DNA from: Boudabousia liubingyangii
Lineage (GTDB): Bacteria > Actinomycetota > Actinomycetes > Actinomycetales > Actinomycetaceae
DNA: 64,000 nt
Reading direction: 5' to 3'
Assembly: GCF_001907245.1 (NCBI RefSeq)
Contig: NZ_MQSU01000003.1
Span: 1-64,000 of the forward strand
Below, one piece after another: positions 57,743 to 64,000 of the stretch. The position numbers and the translations under genes are program-made. Every line of letters begins with the position of its first letter. Positions within the stretch are counted from its first letter, which is position 1. The notes beneath the pieces were generated by a model. It saw only the letters and a program-made list of their open reading frames with translations. It was not told the DNA's origin and did no database searches.

Positions 57743-60067
57743 TCAGGCTAGGCGCTCCCGGACGTTACGGGCCGCCGCCACCAAGTTGCGCAAGGTGGGT
57801 TCTACCTCGGCGTAACCGCGGGTCTTCAGACCACAGTCGGGGTTAACCCAAACTTGCTTAGCCGGCAAGGCGTCAACTGCCGCCTGCAGTAGCGCGGTCT
57901 GTTCTTCCTCGGAAGGAACGCGGGGGCTGTGAATATCCCAAATGCCGGGGCCCAACTGGCGGCTAAAGCCATGCTCGGCCACGGCCGGCAGAATATCCAT
58001 CTTTGAACGGCTAGCCTCAATGGAGGTCACGTCCGCATCCAAATGGTCAATCGCATCGACCACCACGTTGAACTCGGAGTAGCACAGGTGCGTGTGCACC
58101 TGGGTGCCATCCTGCGCCTGGCCGGTAGCCAAACGGAAAGAACCAACCGACCAATCTAGGTACTCGGCGCGGTCCTTTGACTGCAGGGGCAGCAGCTCAC
58201 GGATCGCCGGCTCATCCACCTGCACGACCCGAATCCCAGCCTGCTCCAAATCGGCAATTTCATCGCGCAAAACCAGACCCAACTGGTCCGCCACCTGCTT
58301 ACGTGGCACGTCATCGCGCACAAAAGACCAAGCCATAATGGTCACTGGGCCGGTCAGCATGCCCTTCATGGGCTTCTCAGTCAAGGATTGGGCGTAAGCG
58401 CTCCACTCCACGGTCATCGGGGCCGGGCGAGTCACGTCGCCCCACAGGATCGACGGGCGCGTACAACGCGAACCATAAGACTGCACCCAACCGTGCTCAG
58501 TTGCGGCAAAGCCCTCTAGGAGCTCCGCAAAGTACTGCACCATGTCGTTACGCTCAGCCTCACCGTGAACCAGCACGTCCAGACCCAGTTCTTCCTGCAG
58601 CTTCACCACATGGGCGATCTCATCACGCATCGCCTGCGCGTACTGCTCTTCAGACAGCTCACCCTTACGGTAAGCGGCACGAGCCTTACGGATATCCGCG
58701 GTCTGCGGGAAAGAACCAATCGTGGTGGTCGGCAACAGCGGCAGGCCCAAGGACTCCTGCGCGGCCAAACGCACCTCATAGGCGCTACGGTTACGATCCG
58801 CCTCAGTTACTGCGGCAACCGTCTCACGAACGGCTGCGACGCGGGTGCCGGGGTGATTCTGACGGGACTCACGGGCGGCCCGGTCCTCAGCCAACTCGGC
58901 GGCAATCGCCTCATCACCCTGTGCTAGACCGCGAGCCAAAACCTGCACTTCCTGCACCTTCTGATCCGCAAACGCCAACCAGGAACGCAGGTCCTGCGGA
59001 AGCGAAGTCTCACGCTCCTTATCGTGCGGCACATGCTGCAAAGAGGTCGAGGTCGCGACCGTCACCGGGGTACCCTGCGGCAACTTAGCCTGCAGGTCAC
59101 GTAGGGTAGCCAGAGCCTCATCCATGTTCGTGCGCCAAATATTGCGGCCCGAAACCACGCCCGCCACCACGGACTTACCGGCCAAAGCCGCCAAATCTTC
59201 CGCCGCGGGAACCTGGCCGGCCACCAAATCTAGCGCCACGCCCTCGACATCAGTCTCACCCAGAACCGGCAGGGCATCACCCAGGTTACCGTAGGTGCCC
59301 GCCACCAAAATCTGCGGGCGATCCACCGATGCACCCAACCAGGTGTAAGCATCCTTAACGGTCTTCAAAATGCGCTCACGCGGCACATCCCAAGAGTCCG
59401 AAACCAGGGCCGGCTCATCTAGCTGCACCCACTTCGCACCCACATTCTGCAGGTCCATCAGCCAGTGACCATAAGCGTGCAGCACATCGTTTAGGCGATC
59501 CAGCGGGTGGAAGCCCTCCGGGGCATCATCAGTGGCCTTAGCCAACAGTAGGAAAGTCACCGGGCCCACCAGCACGGGGCGGGCCTCCACGCCCTGCTCT
59601 AGGGCCTCACGGAACTGGTCGGCCAGTGCGTACTCCACGTAATCAATCGGAGTATCCGGGCCGATTTCCGGAACCAAGTAGTGGTAGTTCGAATCGAACC
59701 ACTTCGTCATCTCCAGGGCCGGGCGGTCGCCCTCGCCCCGAGCCAAAGTAAAGTAACCATCCAGGTCCAAGCCGCCGTTCTCATCCAGCAGGTCGCGGAA
59801 ACGAGCCGGCACCGCACCCAAGTGCGCAATGACGGACAGGACCTGGTCGTACAGGGTGTGGTCCGCCGGTTGTGTGTAAGCCTCAGTCAGGCCCAGTTCG
59901 TTCAGGCGCTGACGGTTCGCGGCACGCACCTGAGCAGCTGCCTGCACCAGATCCTCGCGGGTGGTCTTACCAGCCCAGTACTGTTCGAGGGCGCGTTTAA
60001 GTTCCCGATTAGCCCCAATTCGAGGATAGCCCAGGATAGTGGCGGCGGGAAGGGAAGTGGTGCTCAT
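57743..60067 (-). CDS. metE: Cobalamin-independent methionine synthase
   Basis: Transfers the methyl group of methyl-tetrahydropteroyl-triglutamate to homocysteine. 774 residues, the normal two-barrel length. Zinc ligands H660 and C662 (THLCYSEF) and C745 (PDCGLKTRGY) are present, and VHGEAERNDMVQYFAE is the conserved substrate site near 500. The start MSTTSLPAATILGYPRIG has GGAG upstream. It is the second gene of metF-metE, 70 bases after metF, so both lie under the SAM-riboswitch-like leader. Confidence 0.97.
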   Translation of the reverse strand: MSTTSLPAATILGYPRIGANRELKRALEQYWAGKTTREDLVQAAAQVRAANRQRLNELGLTEAYTQPADHTLYDQVLSVIAHLGAVPARFRDLLDENGGLDLDGYFTLARGEGDRPALEMTKWFDSNYHYLVPEIGPDTPIDYVEYALADQFREALEQGVEARPVLVGPVTFLLLAKATDDAPEGFHPLDRLNDVLHAYGHWLMDLQNVGAKWVQLDEPALVSDSWDVPRERILKTVKDAYTWLGASVDRPQILVAGTYGNLGDALPVLGETDVEGVALDLVAGQVPAAEDLAALAGKSVVAGVVSGRNIWRTNMDEALATLRDLQAKLPQGTPVTVATSTSLQHVPHDKERETSLPQDLRSWLAFADQKVQEVQVLARGLAQGDEAIAAELAEDRAARESRQNHPGTRVAAVRETVAAVTEADRNRSAYEVRLAAQESLGLPLLPTTTIGSFPQTADIRKARAAYRKGELSEEQYAQAMRDEIAHVVKLQEELGLDVLVHGEAERNDMVQYFAELLEGFAATEHGWVQSYGSRCTRPSILWGDVTRPAPMTVEWSAYAQSLTEKPMKGMLTGPVTIMAWSFVRDDVPRKQVADQLGLVLRDEIADLEQAGIRVVQVDEPAIRELLPLQSKDRAEYLDWSVGSFRLATGQAQDGTQVHTHLCYSEFNVVVDAIDHLDADVTSIEASRSKMDILPAVAEHGFSRQLGPGIWDIHSPRVPSEEEQTALLQAAVDALPAKQVWVNPDCGLKTRGYAEVEPTLRNLVAAARNVRERLA

Positions 60068-60095
60068 TAGGAACTCCTTTACTTGAGCCCGTAGG

Positions 60096-60151
60096 CTACT
60101 TCAAAAAACTGATGGGACAAAAACTGTTGGGACAAAACTAGTGGGTCAAGG
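60096..60151 (-). repeat. Tandem repeat of the metF 3' end
   Basis: On the plus strand four related units start at 60096, 60109, 60124 and 60138: CTACTTCAAAAAA, CTGATGGGACAAAAA, CTGTTGGGACAAAA and CTAGTGGGTCAAGG. The last is the coding end of metF with its stop (TAG on the minus strand); the others lie downstream of metF, toward metE. Units are 13 to 15 bases. Confidence 0.75.
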
Positions 60152-61181
60152 TGATTCGGTGGGCGGCCTCGGCCAAAAGCTCAACCTGCTGCTCGGCCGT
60201 CTGCGGATCCCGCGGGATCGACCCGGCCAGCCGCAGGAACTTCAAAATGTCCAAGGCGGGCCTGGTCCGGTTAAAGGTGTACAGGTGCAAGCCCGGGGCC
60301 CCCGCAGCCACCACCTGATCAATGAAAGTCATGGTTTCTTTAACGCCCTGACGGAATCGCAGGCGAGCATCCGGCTCACTGAGTAGCTCCTGCAGACGCG
60401 CCGGCACGGGCACGCCCGTCAACTGCTGTAGTCGCTGCAGTCGGGGCAGGTCCGTGAAGGGGATAATGCCCGGCACGATTGGCAGGCTAATGCCGTTTAC
60501 GACCGTGGCTTCTAGCAGGCTCTGATAGTCGCGGGCGTCAAAGAATACCTGGGTGATCGCATAATCTGCACCGGCGGCTTCCTTCTGGGCCAGGGCGCTG
60601 AGCGCGTCAAGGCGACTTTGGATCCCGCCCGCCGGGTAGGCGGCCACCCCAATATCGACACTTTCATCATTGTCGAGGTGGCTGGCAGCAGTTTCCCGGA
60701 TCAGGTGCACTAGTTCGCTGGCATAGTTCAGTCCACCTTCCGGTGCCTGCCAGCGGGACTGTCCCTTAGGTGGGTCGCCACGCAGGGCCAGAATATCGCG
60801 CACTCCTAGGTCAAAGATGCGTTTGATTAGGTCCGCCAGTTGGGTGCGGGAGCGTTCCACGCAGGTCAGGTGCGCCAGGGTGGGCACCTGGTAGGTGCGT
60901 AGGCGGGAAAGGGCTTCGAGGGAGGCGTCCTGGGATTTGCCGTTGGCCCCGAAGGTCACTGAGACGTAGGCGGGGTTCGCCTGGATGAGGCGTTCTACGC
61001 CCGCCCAGATGGGGGAGTCCAGGGCCGGTTGGCGGGGTGGAAAGAGTTCAAAAGAGACCGGGATGGGTCGGTTTAGTGGGGCAGAGTAGACCTGTGAGCG
61101 GCTGCTGCCATTAGTTTTGGTGGCGCTGGGCGTGGCGGACTGCGCGGCCTGGGGCGGCGAGTATAGTCCGGCGATGCTCAT
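60138..61181 (-). CDS. metF: 5,10-Methylenetetrahydrofolate reductase
   Basis: Flavoprotein that makes 5-methyl-tetrahydrofolate, the methyl donor for the MetE reaction. 347 residues with a 40-residue low-complexity N terminus. PVSFELFPPRQ starts the barrel; LRGDPP is the folate-binding signature; DYAITQVFFDARDY and PIVPGIIPF follow. The ATG at 61181 has GGGAG five bases before it, and that ribosome site lies in the 3' strand of the riboswitch-like leader. Forms an operon with metE. Confidence 0.95.
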   Translation of the reverse strand: MSIAGLYSPPQAAQSATPSATKTNGSSRSQVYSAPLNRPIPVSFELFPPRQPALDSPIWAGVERLIQANPAYVSVTFGANGKSQDASLEALSRLRTYQVPTLAHLTCVERSRTQLADLIKRIFDLGVRDILALRGDPPKGQSRWQAPEGGLNYASELVHLIRETAASHLDNDESVDIGVAAYPAGGIQSRLDALSALAQKEAAGADYAITQVFFDARDYQSLLEATVVNGISLPIVPGIIPFTDLPRLQRLQQLTGVPVPARLQELLSEPDARLRFRQGVKETMTFIDQVVAAGAPGLHLYTFNRTRPALDILKFLRLAGSIPRDPQTAEQQVELLAEAAHRITLTH

Positions 61182-61189
61182 GGTCTCTC

Positions 61190-61274
61190 CCATCGGTTCT
61201 GGCGGAAGCACCCGTGGAATCTAACCGGGTTGCTGCGGCGTTATCGAGCCAGATCTCTGAGCCGCTCTAGATGG
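61190..61274 (-). ncRNA. SAM-riboswitch-like leader (SAM-I/SAM-IV clan) of the metF-metE operon
   Basis: Read on the minus strand. CCATC (61274-61270) pairs with GATGG (61194-61190) as closing helix; GCGGC pairs with GCCGC; a hairpin ACCCG/CGGGT follows CAGCAACC; then GGTGCTTCC. The segments CTGGCTCGAT, GCAGCAACC and GGTGC match the SAM-I core order. CTGGC in the first loop and GCCAG near the end are perfectly complementary, as expected for the pseudoknot. The closing helix is immediately followed by, and overlaps, the GGGAG ribosome site of metF. Ligand and exact class are inference. Confidence 0.72.
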
Positions 61275-61352
61275 TTGAAAAAAGACTAAAGTATCAAAAA
61301 GATTTGTGCAAACTGAATAGTTTTAAAGATTTTATTGAACGTCTTACAGAAA

Positions 61353-61388
61353 AGTGCGGTACCCAGCCAAAAAACTGGGTACCGCACT
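61353..61388 (-). terminator. Terminator of pgm
   Basis: AGTGCGGTACCCAG (61353-61366) and CTGGGTACCGCACT (61375-61388) form a perfect 14-bp stem with loop CCAAAAAA. Runs of A/T flank both sides (minus-strand tail TTTTCTG), so it could end transcripts in both directions. Confidence 0.9.
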
Positions 61389-61414
61389 AAAAGTTTGCGT
61401 GAAACTCTGTTGGA

Positions 61415-63088
61415 TTATTCACCTAGAGCCGCGGCGACAACCTCTTTAGCTGCCTCCTGGACCTGCTTCAGGTGATCCTCGCCAAGGAAGGATTCCGCGT
61501 AAATCTTGTACACGTCCTCGGTCCCGGAAGGACGAGCGGCGAACCAAGCATTCTTGGTCACGACCTTCAAGCCACCAATCGGGGCGTCATTACCGGGAGC
61601 GTTGACCAACTTGGCCACAATCGGCTCACCAGCCAACTCAGTGGCGGTTACGTCCTGCGGGGACAGGGCCGCCAACTTAGCCTTCTGAGCCTTCGTCGCC
61701 GGGGCGTCAATCCGGGCGTAAGCAGAAGCGCCAAAGCGCTCAACCTGCTCGGCGTGCAGCTGGGAGGGGGTCTTGCCGGTGACGGCAATGATTTCCGCAG
61801 CTAGCAAGCACAGTAGAATGCCATCCTTATCGGTGGTCCAAACCGTGCCATCCTTACGTAGGAAGGAAGCACCAGCGGACTCTTCACCACCGAAGCCCAA
61901 GGAACCATCAACCAGGCCGGGCACAAAGTACTTGAAGCCCACAGGGACCTCAACCAGCTTGCGACCCAGAGCTTCAACTACCCGGTCAATCAGGGCAGAG
62001 GACACTAGGGTCTTACCAACGCCCGCATCCTGGCCCCAACCGGGACGGTGAGTGAACAGGTATTCAATCGCGACGGCCAAGAAGTGGTTCGGGTTCATCA
62101 AACCATCCGGGGTGACAATGCCGTGACGGTCAGAGTCCGCGTCATTACCGGTAGCCACATCAAAGGGGGTCTTGCCTTCCGCGTCCGGGGTCATTAGACG
62201 ACGCAGGGAAGCCATCGCGTACGGGCTAGAGCAGTCCATGCGGATCTTGCCATCCCAGTCCAAGGTCATAAACGGCCAAGCCGGATCAACCTCAGGGTTA
62301 ACCACGGTCAGGTTCAGACCGTAACGTTCGGCAATCAGCTGCCAGTAGTGGACCGAAGCGCCACCCAGCGGGTCGGCACCAATGCGGACACCCGCGTCAC
62401 GGATCGCATCCATGTCGATCACGTCAGCAAGGTCATCCACGTAGGCGGTCATGAAGTCAGTCTTAGAAACACAGGGGTTCTCTAGCGGGTTTTCATCCCG
62501 GGGGATGTTCTTCCAACCCTTGTGTAGTAGCTCATTGGCGCGGTTCGCGATCCAAGAGGTCGCATCCGAACCAGCCGGGCCACCGGTCGGCGGGTTGTAC
62601 TTGAAACCACCATCGCGGGGCGGGTTGTGGCTGGGGGTGACGACGATGCCGTCTGCCCGACCCGGGCCTTCCACGCGGACCCCGCCGGAAGTACCGGCCC
62701 CGTTCGCACGCAGGATTGCGTGAGAAACCGCGGGGGTGGGGGTGTAGGAATCACGAGCATCAATGCGGGTCTCAACGCCAGCGGCAGCCAGCACCTCAAG
62801 GGCGGTCCGCCAAGCCGGCTCTGACAGGGCGTGGGTATCGCGACCAATAAATAGGGGACCGTCGGTACCCTGAGCCCGGCGGTATTCCACAATCGCCAGG
62901 GTGGTAGCCGCAATATGAGCCTGGTTGAAGGCCCCATCAAGGGAGGAACCACGGTGACCAGAGGTACCGAAAACTACCTGCTGGGCAGGATTATCGGGAT
63001 CTGGTTCTAGCTCATAGTAGGCGGAAACTACCGCATCGACATCGATCAAATCTTCTGGAAGGGCCTGCTGGCCAGCGCGCTCAAACAT
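61415..63088 (-). CDS. pgm: Phosphoglucomutase (alpha-D-glucose phosphate-specific)
   Basis: Interconverts glucose-1-phosphate and glucose-6-phosphate. 557 residues fit the long, E. coli Pgm-like type. [14 protein letters not shown] near 40-55 is the N-terminal signature, the phosphoserine is S153 in TPSHNP, and [12 protein letters not shown] supplies metal ligands. [12 protein letters not shown] is the sugar-binding loop and [14 protein letters not shown] the phosphate site. It stands alone, with a strong terminator after it. Confidence 0.97.
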   Translation of the reverse strand: MFERAGQQALPEDLIDVDAVVSAYYELEPDPDNPAQQVVFGTSGHRGSSLDGAFNQAHIAATTLAIVEYRRAQGTDGPLFIGRDTHALSEPAWRTALEVLAAAGVETRIDARDSYTPTPAVSHAILRANGAGTSGGVRVEGPGRADGIVVTPSHNPPRDGGFKYNPPTGGPAGSDATSWIANRANELLHKGWKNIPRDENPLENPCVSKTDFMTAYVDDLADVIDMDAIRDAGVRIGADPLGGASVHYWQLIAERYGLNLTVVNPEVDPAWPFMTLDWDGKIRMDCSSPYAMASLRRLMTPDAEGKTPFDVATGNDADSDRHGIVTPDGLMNPNHFLAVAIEYLFTHRPGWGQDAGVGKTLVSSALIDRVVEALGRKLVEVPVGFKYFVPGLVDGSLGFGGEESAGASFLRKDGTVWTTDKDGILLCLLAAEIIAVTGKTPSQLHAEQVERFGASAYARIDAPATKAQKAKLAALSPQDVTATELAGEPIVAKLVNAPGNDAPIGGLKVVTKNAWFAARPSGTEDVYKIYAESFLGEDHLKQVQEAAKEVVAAALGE

Positions 63089-63237
63089 ACCCCCATTTTG
63101 CCACTGTGCCTTAGGTTACTCAACAGGCTAGAGGAATTTTCGCCAGCGGGATAGACCCCAAAAATGCCACCAAATCAAGACTCTGGGCTTTATTTATACC
63201 TTCAGTCCCACACGGCCTGAACAGTTTGTCACTTTCC

Positions 63238-64000
63238 TTAACGAGGTAGCTTGAAACAGTTACCGCCGCCGGTTACCCCGCCGCCCTCTTTATCGAGCTT
63301 CGTAGTGCACAGGTACCGCTGTTCCCCTAGGGCACCCTTAACTAGCACCCGGTAGTCCTGCTCAATCGCATACAGGTCCAGGATCTTCCCGCCCGTATTC
63401 AAAATAATGATCGACATCCCTAAGGGCTTATCCGGGCCCTTATGGGTGCGGGTCGCCATGATCATATCCGGCCCAATGAGCTCAAAATTGTCAATCACCA
63501 TGCCGCCCGGCAGCTTCAAATCTGCGGTCAAACGGGTGGTCGCGCGCGGAGCCTGCCCCTCAGAGAAAGACCACATGCGGCCAGAGGCCCCGGCAATGCC
63601 CTTCAAGGCATGCACCTCTTTATTCTCCATGGCCGGAATCGTGGCCTTCGGGCCACAAAAATCCATAAAAGCCTGCATGCTGGGGGTGGGGTCTAACTGG
63701 GCTAGGAGGCAGCGCCCTCGGGTCTCAATCTTAGAAGGCTTAGCCTCTTCCGCGGGAGCCTGCAGGTCCGTCCACGGGTAGAGCAGATTCTCATGCGTGG
63801 TCTGAACCGTCGGGGCGTCATCAATCTTAATCACGCCATCCGCGGTCGCTTCCAGATTCACGCTCACCCCCGCGAACTTAGGGACGCGCGCCACCCGGTT
63901 CGTCTTGGGGTCATAAACTACGCCACCAATGTAAATCTGCGAAGAAGGCAACTGCAGGTAGCGGTACTCGTCAGATTTAAACTCCAGTACCGGCTTGGGC
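63238..64000 (-). CDS. Partial gene, unknown function (N terminus beyond the window)
   Basis: The reading frame is open to the right edge of the window: 16 more codons precede the first possible internal start (TTG at 63951), so the true start lies outside. About 253 codons are visible. The sequence is beta-rich (IYIGGVVYDPKTNRVARVP; MVIDNFELIGPDMIMATRTHKG) with two or three cysteines (RGRCLLAQLD, MDFCGPK, NCFKLPR end), suggesting a secreted domain, but no export signal can be seen because the start is missing. No family recognised. Confidence 0.7.
   Translation of the reverse strand, partial: PKPVLEFKSDEYRYLQLPSSQIYIGGVVYDPKTNRVARVPKFAGVSVNLEATADGVIKIDDAPTVQTTHENLLYPWTDLQAPAEEAKPSKIETRGRCLLAQLDPTPSMQAFMDFCGPKATIPAMENKEVHALKGIAGASGRMWSFSEGQAPRATTRLTADLKLPGGMVIDNFELIGPDMIMATRTHKGPDKPLGMSIIILNTGGKILDLYAIEQDYRVLVKGALGEQRYLCTTKLDKEGGGVTGGGNCFKLPR

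Noticed and set aside
63949-63951. TTG at 63951 as start of the last gene
   Set aside because: The frame is open to the window edge without a stop, so the true start is probably outside.

Overview
The window is a chromosomal segment of a high-GC Gram-positive bacterium, most likely a member of the Actinomycetaceae (Actinomyces and relatives). The reasons are class C sortases, an HtaA-type heme-binding surface protein with an LAxTG sorting signal, a DtxR/IdeR-type iron box, the actinobacterial CcdA plus DsbA-like pair, the DUF4921 and DUF6286 families, and class Ib NrdF. The genus cannot be fixed from the sequence alone. Leucine is very often coded by CTA, and the tetramer CTAG, rare in most bacteria, is abundant.

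Layout. 0-1.2 kb: a strong hairpin and a class C sortase; its pilin substrate is probably just outside the window. 1.4-6.1 kb: oligopeptidase B, CutC and a photolyase, probably one operon. 6.3-10.1 kb: an Nramp metal transporter, then on the other strand a small membrane protein and the threonine catabolism pair kbl and tdh. 10.2-17.6 kb: a heme acquisition cluster (four-domain HtaA protein, HmuT, HmuU, HmuV) behind an iron-box operator. 17.6-19.6 kb: extracytoplasmic thiol chemistry (CcdA-like and DsbA-like). 19.8-23.4 kb: a two-subunit fluoride channel, a DedA protein, a DUF998-like membrane protein and an alpha/beta hydrolase. 23.5-26.4 kb: copper export (CopA and CopZ). 26.6-30.4 kb: an overlapping three-gene operon of unknown role led by a hydrolase. 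30.5-35.3 kb: an aldo-keto reductase, a five-gene Asp23/Gls24 envelope-stress operon and a DUF4921 protein.

35.4-36.3 kb holds one Abi_2 phage-defence gene, AT-richer than its surroundings. It is followed by purB, a formate/nitrite-type channel, two small membrane proteins, the HrpA helicase and a hydrolase. 45.5-47.1 kb: a membrane protein with a YtrA-like GntR regulator behind an inverted-repeat operator. 47.1-51.8 kb: an nrdF without nrdE/nrdH/nrdI, a second class C sortase, and a secreted protein with two acid-phosphatase domains. 52-57.6 kb: an amino-acid permease, a lipoprotein, and an ABC transporter with its own two-component system. 57.7-61.3 kb: metF and metE behind a SAM-riboswitch-like leader. 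The window ends with pgm and a gene cut by the right edge.

The most unusual points are these. (1) CopA has no N-terminal metal-binding domain; its only HMA domain sits inside the ATP-binding domain. (2) The double phosphatase carries a sortase-signal-like LAHTG, hydrophobic, Arg-rich unit at its N terminus instead of its C terminus. (3) At least five genes have their last bases, stop codon included, repeated in tandem just downstream, often placing stops in all three frames. (4) The metF leader looks like a compact SAM-I/SAM-IV-type riboswitch whose closing helix covers the ribosome binding site. (5) Three perfect or near-perfect stem-loops in a row separate the heme surface protein from its ABC transporter. 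No tRNA, rRNA, CRISPR array, insertion sequence or prophage was seen.
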